Of a stretch of 45,142 nucleotides of DNA, positions 16,563-26,210 are shown in pieces. This DNA comes from Sphingomonadales bacterium BRH_c3 (GTDB lineage: Bacteria; Pseudomonadota; Alphaproteobacteria; Sphingomonadales; Sphingomonadaceae), in NCBI GenBank assembly GCA_001515985.1, contig LOET01000023.1, positions 1 through 45,142 of the forward strand, in the 5' to 3' direction. Numbering within the stretch: the first letter of the stretch is position 1; each line of letters starts with the position of its first letter. The notes under the pieces were generated by a model. It worked only from the letters and a program-made list of their open reading frames with translations. It was not told the origin of the DNA and made no database searches. A program made the position numbers and the translations under genes.

Positions 16563-19403
16563 TTGACCGACGATACCGAAACCCTTCCGCCGCCTCACCC
16601 ACTGGGTGAATTCGAACGCATCGACATCGTCGATGAGATGAAGGCGAGCTATCTCGATTACGCGATGAGCGTAATCGTGAGCCGCGCGCTGCCTGACGTG
16701 CGCGACGGGTTGAAGCCGGTGCATCGCCGGATCCTGTTCGCCAGCCAGGAAGGTGGCTTTGTTGCGGGCCGTCCCTATCGCAAGAGCGCCAAGATCGTGG
16801 GTGACGTGATGGGTAACTATCACCCCCACGGCGACAGTGCGATCTATGACGCGCTGGCGCGCATGACGCAGCCTTGGTCGATGCGCGTCCCACTGGTCGA
16901 TGGCCAGGGGAACTTCGGTTCGATGGATCCCGATCCCCCGGCCTCGATGCGCTACACCGAAGCGCGCCTTGCCAGAGTCGCCAATAGCCTGCTTGACGAT
17001 CTCGACAAGGATACGGTCGATTTCGCCGATAACTATGATGGTTCGCGCCGTGAGCCTACGGTCCTGCCGGCGCGCTTCCCCAATCTGCTCGTCAATGGTG
17101 CAGGTGGGATCGCGGTGGGCATGGCTACCAATATTCCGCCCCACAATCTGGGCGAAGTGATCGCCGGCTGCCTGGCGTTCATTGATAACCCTGCAATCAC
17201 GACTGAGGAACTGATCGAATATATCCCGGGGCCAGACTTCCCGACCGCCCCCCTGATACTGGGACAATCGGGCGCGCGGGCCGCCTATACCACCGGGCGC
17301 GGATCGGTGCTTATGCGCGCGCGGCACGAGATCGAAGCGACGCGGGGCGCAAAAAGCGAAGGCCGTCAGTCGATCATCTTCACTTCGATTCCCTTCCAGG
17401 TCGGCAAATCGGGGCTGGTGGAGAAGATCGCCGAGGCGGCCAAGGACAAGCGGATCGAAGGCATTTCCGACATTCGCGACGAAAGTTCGCGTGAGGGCGT
17501 GCGGGTGGTGATCGATCTGAAGCGTGATGCGTCACCCGAAGTCGTGCTCAACCAGATATGGCGATACACGCCAGCTCAGGCGAGTTTCCCGGCCAATATG
17601 CTGGCGATCAAGGGGGGGCGCCCCGAAGTGCTCACCCTGCGTGACATCATCCAGGCCTTCATCCAGTTCCGCGAACAGGTCATCACCCGGCGCACCAAGT
17701 TCGAACTCAACAAGGCTCGCGACCGTGCGCATATATTGCTGGGCCTGGTGGTTGCGGTTTCGAACCTTGACGAAGTGGTCGCAATAATCCGTGGTTCGTC
17801 CAATCCCGCCGAAGCACGGGCAAAATTGCTCACCCGTGACTGGCCGATTGGCAATATCGCCCAATATATCCGCCTGATTGAAGCGATTGACCCTGATGCC
17901 GATCAAGAGGGGGGCACATATCGCCTCAGTGAGCGGCAAGTAAAGGCCATCCTCGATCTGCGCCTGCATCGCCTTACTGGGCTTGGCCGCGATGAGATTG
18001 GCGGTGAGCTGAAAGAGCTTTCCCTGGCGATCGAGGAATTCCTCTCGATTCTGGCGGACCGCGCCAAGCTGTACGGCTTGATGCGCGAAGAGCTAGAGGA
18101 AATCCGCGCCACCTATGCGACGCCGCGCGTATCCGAAATCGCTCCCGCATGGGATGGGCTCGAAGACGAGGACCTGATTGAGCGCGACGAGATGGTCGTC
18201 ACCGTCACCCATGATGGCTACATCAAGCGCACCCCGCTCTCCACTTTCCGCGCGCAGCGCCGCGGGGGTAAGGGCCGCGCAGGCATGTCCACCAAGGACG
18301 AAGATGCCGTGCGGGAGATGTTTGTTACCAGCACGCACAATCCCGTGCTGTTCTTCTCGACATCGGGCAAGGTCTATCGGCTTAAAGTCTGGAAACTGCC
18401 CGAAGGCGGACCCAATACGCGCGGTCGGCCGATCGTGAACATGCTTCCTGCCCTGGAAGATGGCGAGACTATCCGCACCGTATTGCCGCTGCCGGAAGAC
18501 GAAGCAAGCTGGGGTGCGCTTTCGGTGGTATTCGCCACTGCCAAAGGCAACGTCAGGCGCAACAGCATGGACGCCTTCACCAACATTCCATCGAACGGCA
18601 AATATGCCATGAAGTTCGACGATGCCAGCGATGACAAGCTGATCGGAGTGGCCTTGCTAGAGGCCACCGATGATGTGCTGCTCGCCACGCGCCAGGGCAA
18701 GGCGATCCGCTTTGCGGGTGATGATGTCCGCGAGTTCACCTCGCGCACGTCAACCGGCGTTCGGGGCATGAAATTGAAGGCCGATGACGAAGTTGTTTCG
18801 CTTTCGATCCTCCACCGTGTCGGCACCGACGCAGACGAACGCGAGCAATATGTGAAATTCGCGCCGTGGAAGGCCGAGAAAGAAGGCGAGCCCGAACTCG
18901 ATCCCGCGCGCTTTGCGGAGCTCGTCGAGAATGAGCAATTCATCCTTACTGTCTGCGCCAATGGCTATGGCAAGGTTTCGTCCGCCTATGAATATCGCCG
19001 CATCGGGCGCGGTGGCCAAGGCATCGTCAACATTGACAATATCAAGCGCAACGGCCCGGTGGTGGCGAGCTTCCCGGTTCGCCACGGCCAACAACTGATG
19101 CTGGTAACCGACCAGGCCAAGCTGATCCGCCTGCCGCTTGGCCTGCGCCATCTCACCGATGACGAAGATGCTGCCGAAAAGGCATTCCGCGTGATCGGAC
19201 GAAGCTCCGCAGGCGTGCGGCTGTTCAACGTGTCAGAAGACGAAACCATTGTCAGCGCAGTGCTGATCGATGAAACCGAGGCGCCCGAAAACGAAGCGGA
19301 AGAAGCCGTGGTCGAGGAAATGGCTGGGCGCGGGAGCGAAGAGACCACGCCTTACACGCCGCCGCAATCCGACCGGGACATTGAAGGCGAGCCAGGCGGA
19401 TGA
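16563..19403 (+). CDS. gyrA: DNA gyrase subunit A
   Basis: 946 residues, long for GyrA but usual for alphaproteobacteria, with an acidic tail after the beta-pinwheel. The breakage-reunion domain shows YAMSVIVSRALPDVRDGLKPVHRRIL, HPHGDSAIYDAL and MRYTEARL. The GyrA box QRRGGKG near residue 565 marks it as GyrA rather than ParC. The quinolone-determining positions keep Ser and Asp, so no classical resistance change is visible. The start is TTG at 16563, because an in-frame TAG lies 13 bases upstream and the next Met is too deep in the conserved region. No Shine-Dalgarno is evident. The stop overlaps the next gene (ATGA). Confidence 0.95.
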   Translation: MTDDTETLPPPHPLGEFERIDIVDEMKASYLDYAMSVIVSRALPDVRDGLKPVHRRILFASQEGGFVAGRPYRKSAKIVGDVMGNYHPHGDSAIYDALARMTQPWSMRVPLVDGQGNFGSMDPDPPASMRYTEARLARVANSLLDDLDKDTVDFADNYDGSRREPTVLPARFPNLLVNGAGGIAVGMATNIPPHNLGEVIAGCLAFIDNPAITTEELIEYIPGPDFPTAPLILGQSGARAAYTTGRGSVLMRARHEIEATRGAKSEGRQSIIFTSIPFQVGKSGLVEKIAEAAKDKRIEGISDIRDESSREGVRVVIDLKRDASPEVVLNQIWRYTPAQASFPANMLAIKGGRPEVLTLRDIIQAFIQFREQVITRRTKFELNKARDRAHILLGLVVAVSNLDEVVAIIRGSSNPAEARAKLLTRDWPIGNIAQYIRLIEAIDPDADQEGGTYRLSERQVKAILDLRLHRLTGLGRDEIGGELKELSLAIEEFLSILADRAKLYGLMREELEEIRATYATPRVSEIAPAWDGLEDEDLIERDEMVVTVTHDGYIKRTPLSTFRAQRRGGKGRAGMSTKDEDAVREMFVTSTHNPVLFFSTSGKVYRLKVWKLPEGGPNTRGRPIVNMLPALEDGETIRTVLPLPEDEASWGALSVVFATAKGNVRRNSMDAFTNIPSNGKYAMKFDDASDDKLIGVALLEATDDVLLATRQGKAIRFAGDDVREFTSRTSTGVRGMKLKADDEVVSLSILHRVGTDADEREQYVKFAPWKAEKEGEPELDPARFAELVENEQFILTVCANGYGKVSSAYEYRRIGRGGQGIVNIDNIKRNGPVVASFPVRHGQQLMLVTDQAKLIRLPLGLRHLTDDEDAAEKAFRVIGRSSAGVRLFNVSEDETIVSAVLIDETEAPENEAEEAVVEEMAGRGSEETTPYTPPQSDRDIEGEPGG

Positions 19404-20242
19404 CGCTCACCGTGATTCCGTCAGGCCAGATCTGCGGCGCGCGCGTCTCTGGAATTGACCTGATGGAAGAGCTCTCGCCTGCGCTGATTGCCGAGATCCG
19501 AACAGCATGGCTTGAGCATAAAGTGCTCGCCTTTGTTGGCCAGAGCATGGACGATGACGCGCTTGAACGCTTCACAATTGCGATGGGCGGATTCGGCGAG
19601 GATCCGTTCTTCGCTCCCATCGAAGGTCGTGAACACATTGCTGCAATCCTGCGCGAGGCCGACGAGCAGACACCCCTCTTTGCCGAAAACTGGCATAGCG
19701 ACTGGAGCTTTCTTGCAGCTCCGCCGGCAGGGACCTGTTTGCTCGCTATTGAGATTCCGCCAATCGGTGGCGACACATTGTTCGCGGATCAGGTTGCGGC
19801 ATTCGCAGCACTGCCTGACCACCGCAAGGAGTATCTGCGGACGCTAATCGCGATCCATAGCGCCCAGATGGCCTATGCACCTGAAGGCGCTTATGGTGAG
19901 AAGGACCGGGGCCGTAGCATGGCGATTCGGCCAGATGAAAGCGCGCGCGCCACGCAGCTTCATCCACTGGTGCAACGCCATCCCGAAACGGGTGAGGAAG
20001 CGCTGTTTTCTACCCTAGGCTATATTATCGGAATCGAAGGCATGGCTCAGGCAGATGCCATCGGGCTTTTGTCAGAACTGGCAGAATGGCAAGGCCGGGA
20101 GGAGTTTATCTACCGCCACCGGTGGGAACCGGGCATGCTTGTTATGTGGGACAACCGCTCTGTCCTGCACAAGGCAACTGGTGGTTACGAAGGGTACCGG
20201 CGTGAGCTTCACCGAACGACCATTGCAGGTTGGACGGCCTAG
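19400..20242 (+). CDS. TauD/TfdA-family Fe(II)/2-oxoglutarate dioxygenase
   Basis: 280 residues. The iron-binding triad is H99 and D101 (WHSDWSF) with H257 (SVLHKATGGYEG); R268 in RRELHR is the expected 2-oxoglutarate anchor. The family hydroxylates taurine, alkylsulfonates, chlorophenoxyacetates and other small acids, and the substrate cannot be told here. The start overlaps the gyrA stop (ATGA), a conserved-looking but functionally puzzling coupling. No sulfonate transporter genes are nearby. Confidence 0.9.
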   Translation: MTLTVIPSGQICGARVSGIDLMEELSPALIAEIRTAWLEHKVLAFVGQSMDDDALERFTIAMGGFGEDPFFAPIEGREHIAAILREADEQTPLFAENWHSDWSFLAAPPAGTCLLAIEIPPIGGDTLFADQVAAFAALPDHRKEYLRTLIAIHSAQMAYAPEGAYGEKDRGRSMAIRPDESARATQLHPLVQRHPETGEEALFSTLGYIIGIEGMAQADAIGLLSELAEWQGREEFIYRHRWEPGMLVMWDNRSVLHKATGGYEGYRRELHRTTIAGWTA

Positions 20243-20320
20243 ATAGTTGGATACGGCAGCCTGGCGGCACATTCCATCGCTGGCCAAATCACATTAGCGT
20301 GTTAAAATTGATATTGCGGT

Positions 20321-20334
20321 CACATTATAATGTG
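20321..20334. promoter_or_regulatory. 14-bp perfect palindrome over the ribBX promoter/start, with repeated CACATT half-sites
   Basis: CACATTATAATGTG is a perfect palindrome and contains a consensus TATAAT (20326-20331). The half-site CACATTA also occurs at 20290-20296, 31 bases upstream (about three helical turns), and CACATT at 20268-20273. If TATAAT is the -10, transcription would start near 20338, ten bases before the ATG at 20348. A regulator bound here would cover the -10. The -35 region (TTAAAA, 20302-20307) is weak, as expected for a regulated promoter. The obvious candidate ligand is the HTH domain encoded by the gene itself; this is inference. Confidence 0.5.
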
Positions 20335-20347
20335 CTACAATTCGCGT

Positions 20348-21595
20348 ATGAGCACTACGATCATTGAACAAGTCCGCGATCTCGTAAACAGAGGCAAACT
20401 TACTCGTGCCGGCCTGGCCCGTGCTGCGGGACTGCATGCCAATACGCTGCGCGACTGCACAGAGGCCAGCTGGAATCCAACTGCTGAGACGCTTGCCAAG
20501 CTGGAAAACTTCCTGCTGCAAAGCGACGACCGCCCCGCCCTCGTTTCAATCGAGGAAATCATTGACGAGGCGCGCAATGGCCGCATGTATATCCTGGTCG
20601 ATGATGAGGATCGCGAGAACGAAGGTGATTTGATCATCCCTGCACAAATGGCCACGCCCAATGCGATAAACTTCATGGCGACGCATGGGCGCGGGCTGAT
20701 CTGCCTGGCGCTCGCTCGCAAGCGCGTGGAGCAGCTCGGGCTTGAACCGATGAGCCGCAACAACAAGGAAAGCATGCAGACCGCTTTCACGATCTCGATC
20801 GAGGCGAAAGAAGGCGTAACCACAGGAATCTCGGCGGCTGATCGCGCGCGCACCGTTTCGGTAGCGATCGATTCCAGCAAGGGACCGGAGGATATAGTGA
20901 CGCCCGGCCACGTATTCCCGCTTGCCGCGCGCGATGGTGGCGTGCTGGTGCGCGCAGGCCACACCGAAGCGGCGGTCGATATCTCGCGCCTTGCAGGGCT
21001 CAATCCTTCCGGCGTGATCTGCGAGATCATGAACGAAGACGGTTCGATGGCACGGCTCGACGATCTGATCGGCTTTGCCCGCAAGCACGACCTCAAGATC
21101 GGCACTATCCGTGATCTGATCGAATACCGCCGCCGTAACGATCACCTGGTCGAGCGGGTCGACGAACGCAGCTTTGAATCCGATTACGGAGGACAATGGC
21201 GCCTCCTCACTTATCGCAACAAGGTTGACGGCAGCGAGGCCTATGTCCTGCAGAAGGGGCATGTCGTACCGGGAGAACCCACCCTAACCCGTGTTCATCC
21301 CATCTCGGTTCTCGACGATGTGCTGGGCCAACCCGGCCCGCGCAAGCGCACGCTCCAGCGCGCGATGCTGGCGGTGGGCGAGCATGGCTCGGGCGTGATC
21401 GTGATCCTGCGCGATCGCTCGGCTACCGGCACTTACAGCGATAGCGACGAAGAGCGCAATGTGGGGATCGGTTCGCAGATACTGGCCGATCTCAATATTC
21501 ACGAAATGATCCTGCTCACCAACTCGCAGCCCAATGTTGTGGCGATCGAAGGCTTTGGCCTCAACATCGCCAGCCTCATGCCAATCCCGGAGTAA
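20348..21595 (+). CDS. ribBX: HTH-RibB-RibA-like fusion: 3,4-dihydroxy-2-butanone-4-phosphate synthase (RibBX type)
   Basis: 415 residues from the ATG at 20348. The ATG at 20330 is in frame but lies inside the palindrome. Residues 1-58 resemble an XRE-type helix-turn-helix ([20 protein letters not shown]). Residues 62-262 are a complete Rib[13 protein letters not shown] (85-96), [12 protein letters not shown] (185-192) and GHTEA (204-208). It makes the four-carbon riboflavin precursor from ribulose 5-phosphate. The rest resembles GTP cyclohydrolase II (RibA). However, where RibA has a zinc motif with three Cys after RVH, this reads [20 protein letters not shown], with no Cys. That domain should not be a working cyclohydrolase, as in the RibBX variants known in Proteobacteria. 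ribH follows four bases later. Confidence 0.9.
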   Translation: MSTTIIEQVRDLVNRGKLTRAGLARAAGLHANTLRDCTEASWNPTAETLAKLENFLLQSDDRPALVSIEEIIDEARNGRMYILVDDEDRENEGDLIIPAQMATPNAINFMATHGRGLICLALARKRVEQLGLEPMSRNNKESMQTAFTISIEAKEGVTTGISAADRARTVSVAIDSSKGPEDIVTPGHVFPLAARDGGVLVRAGHTEAAVDISRLAGLNPSGVICEIMNEDGSMARLDDLIGFARKHDLKIGTIRDLIEYRRRNDHLVERVDERSFESDYGGQWRLLTYRNKVDGSEAYVLQKGHVVPGEPTLTRVHPISVLDDVLGQPGPRKRTLQRAMLAVGEHGSGVIVILRDRSATGTYSDSDEERNVGIGSQILADLNIHEMILLTNSQPNVVAIEGFGLNIASLMPIPE

Positions 21596-21599
21596 ACCG

Positions 21600-23338
<1,739 letters not shown>

Positions 23339-23381
23339 CTAAGACACCACCATATCGGGGATTGGCAGCGCTCTATGCGCC

Positions 23382-23406
23382 GGAACATCGCGGCGCAAGC
23401 CGCGTT
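23382..23406 (+). promoter_or_regulatory. EcfG-type general stress promoter (GGAAC-N16-CGTT)
   Basis: GGAAC at 23382-23386 and CGTT at 23403-23406 are separated by exactly 16 bases. This matches the promoter consensus of the alphaproteobacterial general stress sigma factor EcfG (GGAAC-N16/17-CGTT). It reads toward the envelope cassette, with a predicted start near 23413 and a leader of about 60 bases. A second, sigma-70-like TATAAT lies at 23445-23450 with a poor -35. A by-eye scan found no other exact match in the window. Confidence 0.65.
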
Positions 23407-23475
23407 ACCTTATAAAACAGTTCGGCAAACGTATTCTTGCCGGATATAATCGAACTACAAGGCAAAGGACGGATC

Positions 23476-24030
23476 ATGGTAGAGACGACCAAAAGCAAGA
23501 CCCCAAAGAAAGCCACCGCCAAGAAGGCGACAAAGCCCGAAGCGGCCATCAACAATACTGCAGAAGCCAAATCGCGCTTCAATGCGGCGCTTGATGAAGC
23601 TCGTGCAGGCGCCGCCGCACTGAAGGCAGAAGCTGGCGCACGTGCTGGCGTGTATCGCGAACAGGTTCGAGACAAAGGTACCGATCTGGTTGCCGAAGCC
23701 AAGACCTATGGCAACGAAGCCAAGGCGAAGGCCGGCGAACTTGCCGTTGAAGGCAAGGCCCGTGCCAGCGATGCCTTGGCATCTCTCGGCAAAATAGTGG
23801 CCGACACTGCGCCACAGATCGACGAGAGGATTGGCGAACAATATGGCGAGTATGCCCGGAAAGCATCGCGCAGCCTGCAGGAAGCCAGCGCAAAGCTCGA
23901 ATCCAAGAGCGTGGAGGAGATTGGCGAGGACGCGCGCGAACTCGTACGCAAAAGCCCTGGGACCGCGATCGGCATTGCCGCCATTTTCGGCTTCCTCGTT
24001 GCTCGATTGTTCCGCGGCGGGCGCGGCTGA
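23476..24030 (+). CDS. YqjD/ElaB-like (DUF883-type) helical membrane-anchored protein
   Basis: 184 residues from the ATG at 23476 (AAAGGACGG upstream). The N-terminus is Lys/Ala/Thr rich (KTPKKATAKKATK). A long amphipathic, Ala/Lys/Glu-rich helical region follows (repeats such as AEAKTYGNEAKAKAGELAVE), similar to LEA, phasin or apolipoprotein helices. The C-terminal segment SPGTAIGIAAIFGFLVARLF plus RGGRG is the tail anchor seen in YqjD/ElaB proteins. In E. coli those are RpoS-controlled inner-membrane proteins that bind ribosomes in stationary phase. First gene of the cassette and closest to the EcfG-type promoter. Confidence 0.72.
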   Translation: MVETTKSKTPKKATAKKATKPEAAINNTAEAKSRFNAALDEARAGAAALKAEAGARAGVYREQVRDKGTDLVAEAKTYGNEAKAKAGELAVEGKARASDALASLGKIVADTAPQIDERIGEQYGEYARKASRSLQEASAKLESKSVEEIGEDARELVRKSPGTAIGIAAIFGFLVARLFRGGRG

Positions 24031-24053
24031 TCGTTTCGTAAAGGGGGCTGAAA

Positions 24054-24494
24054 ATGCGAGATGAGGATCGATCTGATCCGCGCCCCGACGATGTAGATGA
24101 CGAACTCGAAGCCGCCGTGCGCGGTGACGAGCGTACCGGTCCGCCTTCCGGGCCTTCGCTGTTCGACGATGTCGCGGCGTTGGTTTCAGACAGCCGCAAC
24201 TTCGTGCAGGCTGAAGTCGAATTCCAGAAAACCCGACTCGCGTTTGCGGCGAATCGTAGCAAGTCAGCGGTGCTGTCAGGCCTGTTCGCACTGGCCTTCA
24301 TCCACCTTGCGCTCATTGCGCTGGTGGTAGGCCTTGTCATCGCCCTGACTCCTCATGTCACCGCATGGGGCGCGACAGCGATTGTCGTGGGCCTTTTGCT
24401 GCTTGGCGCCTTTATCCTTGTGATGCGCATGCAAACCTCCACCCGCGAAATTGGAGAAGCATTCAACAACGCGAACGAGGATGCCGACGAATGA
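24054..24494 (+). CDS. YqjE-like (Phage_holin_3_6 superfamily) membrane protein
   Basis: 146 residues. An acidic N-terminus (to about 35) is followed by a helix with VQAEVEFQKTRLA, which is typical of the family. Two membrane helices come next (about 72-98 and 103-125), then a short cytoplasmic tail. Despite the superfamily name these are chromosomal proteins. In E. coli yqjE follows yqjD, the same order as here. Function unknown; an envelope stress role is inferred from the operon and its promoter. The stop overlaps the next start (ATGA). Confidence 0.75.
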   Translation: MRDEDRSDPRPDDVDDELEAAVRGDERTGPPSGPSLFDDVAALVSDSRNFVQAEVEFQKTRLAFAANRSKSAVLSGLFALAFIHLALIALVVGLVIALTPHVTAWGATAIVVGLLLLGAFILVMRMQTSTREIGEAFNNANEDADE

Positions 24495-24880
24495 GCGACC
24501 TCAAGCGACAGTTATCCGAGGATCGGGCGATGCGTAACACGGCGCGATCGATCATTTTCGGCCAGTTCTTGCGTGTACGCGAAGCCGTTTCCGGCAAGAG
24601 GATCGGCACCGAACTGGCCGACAAGGTGGTCGATGATGCACTTGACCTGGCTGACCGCGCCGGGAGCGCTGCGCGCGCCAATCGTGGCCTGATCACGGCG
24701 ATCGCGGGAGTTGCCGGAGCGGCTGCAGCGCTGTGGCTGGCACGCAAATCGATTGCCGCAATGGTTGGTGGTGCGACCAAGGGCGACGATGGAGGGCCTC
24801 AGATAACAGAATCGTCCGACGAGGCCGGCGCCAGCGTTCAAGAAGCAAACCCGAAAGCGGATGACTATCATGACCAGTGA
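24491..24880 (+). CDS. Small membrane-associated protein of the envelope cassette (YqjK-like position)
   Basis: 129 residues, starting in the ATGA overlap with the previous gene. The N-terminal half is charged and helical (MSDLKRQLSEDRAMRNTARS), and the middle has one hydrophobic helix (GLITAIAGVAGAAAALWLA). An acidic, probably disordered tail follows (ESSDEAGASVQEANPKADD). I recognise no specific family; it holds the position of E. coli yqjK after yqjD and yqjE. Its 3' end overlaps the next gene. Confidence 0.7.
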   Translation: MSDLKRQLSEDRAMRNTARSIIFGQFLRVREAVSGKRIGTELADKVVDDALDLADRAGSAARANRGLITAIAGVAGAAAALWLARKSIAAMVGGATKGDDGGPQITESSDEAGASVQEANPKADDYHDQ

Positions 24881-25217
24881 AGCAAATCGAACAGCCTTGC
24901 GCGAACGAATCGAGAAGGCGCAGCAGCGCCTCACGAACCGCCCAGCGAGCGAATATGCCCGCGACGCAGCGCACGAAGCGATCGATTTTGTCAAAGCCAA
25001 TCCCCTGCTGGTGATTGGAGCAGCCGCCGCCGTGGGGCTAGCCTTGGGGACTATGTCGCGCGGAGGGCGCAAGGCGGCCACCGCCACCGGTTTTCTGGGA
25101 CGGATTGCCACCGATGCCGCAATTGCCTTTGCCCTGACTATGTACGAGCGCGCTTCTGAACGCCGAGATGAAGCGGCACAGAATGAAGGCGAATTGCAAG
25201 ATCTTGCAGCTGACTGA
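24861..25217 (+). CDS. Small YqjD-like membrane protein, last gene of the envelope cassette
   Basis: 118 residues if the ATG at 24861 is used, or 115 from the ATG at 24870; both overlap the previous stop. The layout again resembles YqjD: a charged helical N-terminus, then the DFVKANPLLVIGAAAAVGLALGTM hydrophobic helix (residues about 43-66) followed by SRGGRK. FVKANPLLVIGAAAAVG is close to the DUF883 C-terminal pattern (V-x-x-x-P). A further helical region (TDAAIAFALTMYERASERRDE) follows. So the operon carries two YqjD-type anchors around a YqjE-type protein. Confidence 0.72.
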   Translation: MTIMTSEANRTALRERIEKAQQRLTNRPASEYARDAAHEAIDFVKANPLLVIGAAAAVGLALGTMSRGGRKAATATGFLGRIATDAAIAFALTMYERASERRDEAAQNEGELQDLAAD

Positions 25218-25322
25218 ATCTGTGCCAGCGGGCTCTTGATCTCCCGATCGTCCCGCTTTTGCTTGCCTGAGCCGCAGGCTAGGCTATGGCGCGCGCGATT
25301 CCCCAAGGAGATACGAAAGATC

Positions 25323-25553
25323 ATGGCTGAACATGAGGCAAAGCAGCGGCTGCACCTGGTGATGGGAGGCCGCGTGAAGGACCCCCGTTCACTGGAATTC
25401 CAGGATCCGGAAAGCGTCCATGTCGTGGGCGTTTTTAGCAATTATGACGACGCGGTTGAGGCCTGGCGCGCCAATGCGCACCGCACAGTAGACGATGCCG
25501 AAATGAAATATGTGGTCGTCCATCTCCACCGCCTGCTCGAGCCGGAAGAATAG
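25323..25553 (+). CDS. DUF4170-like small protein
   Basis: 76 residues from the ATG at 25323, with AAGGAG about 12 bases upstream. The pattern LHLVMGGRVKDP...VHVVGVFSNYDDAVEAWRANAHRTVDDAEMKYVVVHLH fits the small alphaproteobacterial family DUF4170 as I remember it (a G-G motif, Y-xx-A-xx-W, T-V-D-x-A-x-x-x-Y). No signal peptide or membrane helix is seen. The function is unknown. It has its own 105-base upstream region after the envelope cassette and converges on greA with a 67-base gap that has no clear terminator. Confidence 0.75.
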   Translation: MAEHEAKQRLHLVMGGRVKDPRSLEFQDPESVHVVGVFSNYDDAVEAWRANAHRTVDDAEMKYVVVHLHRLLEPEE

Positions 25554-25620
25554 GCCCGGCGGACGATGAAAAGGGCACCGGTTTGAGCAAGTTACCCAGT
25601 AGGTCGCCTGCCCACCCGGT

Positions 25621-26097
25621 TCAGATGAATTCGATCTTGTCGAGGAGGTAGAACCGGTCGCCCGATGGCACCGTGACCTCGATCTCGTCGCCTACTTGCC
25701 TGCCGATCAGCGCGCGGGCGATAGGCGAGTTGTAGGAAATCCGTCCCCGGTTCGCGTCCGCTTCGGTCTGGCCGACAATCTGGTATTTTATCGGCTTGTC
25801 GTCTTCATCGAGCAGCGTCACAGTGGCTCCAAACACCACCTTGTCACCCGATAGCATGGTGGGATCGATGATCTGGGCGCGGCTGACCTTGTCTTCGATC
25901 TCAGATATCTGCGCCTCGACCTGGCCCTGACGCTCTTTGGCGGCATGGTATTCGGCGTTTTCCGACAAGTCGCCATGCGCGCGAGCTTCCTCGATCGCAT
26001 CGACAATTTTCGGGCGTTCCGCGCGCAGAACCTTGAGATCGGCCGTCAGCCGCTCATAGCCCTCAGCCAGCATCGGAACCTTTTCCATCGTAGCCAT
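25621..26097 (-). CDS. greA: Transcription elongation factor GreA
   Basis: 158 residues, the usual length. The N-terminal coiled coil contains the functional loop region [21 protein letters not shown], with the acidic Asp and Glu that act in the RNA polymerase active site. The C-terminal domain shows the FKBP-like pattern [22 protein letters not shown]. It rescues backtracked RNA polymerase by stimulating transcript cleavage. The start at 26097 has GGAGG upstream. It lies 113 bases downstream of carB, an arrangement also found in other alphaproteobacteria. Confidence 0.97.
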   Translation of the reverse strand: MATMEKVPMLAEGYERLTADLKVLRAERPKIVDAIEEARAHGDLSENAEYHAAKERQGQVEAQISEIEDKVSRAQIIDPTMLSGDKVVFGATVTLLDEDDKPIKYQIVGQTEADANRGRISYNSPIARALIGRQVGDEIEVTVPSGDRFYLLDKIEFI

Positions 26098-26210
26098 CCA
26101 GTCTTTCCTCCAGCGCCCTTCCCTTTGATATTCAGAGTTATTTCGGACGTGGCTGCTTCTGCCGAGGCAACCTTGGGAGCGTCGAAATTTGGGGAAAGAG
26201 CTAATGTTCG

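Noticed and set aside
16563-19403. ParC (topoisomerase IV) instead of GyrA
   Set aside because: A GyrA box QRRGGKG and a full beta-pinwheel domain are present.
20243-20347. FMN riboswitch before ribBX
   Set aside because: The gap is about 105 bases and lacks the conserved RFN helices and sequence blocks.
24054-24494. Phage holin and therefore a prophage remnant
   Set aside because: The holin superfamily name covers chromosomal YqjE proteins. Gene order matches yqjD-yqjE, and no other phage gene is nearby.
25554-25620. Terminator between the DUF4170-like gene and greA
   Set aside because: Only weak ACCGG/CCGGT symmetry is present, with no T run on either strand.
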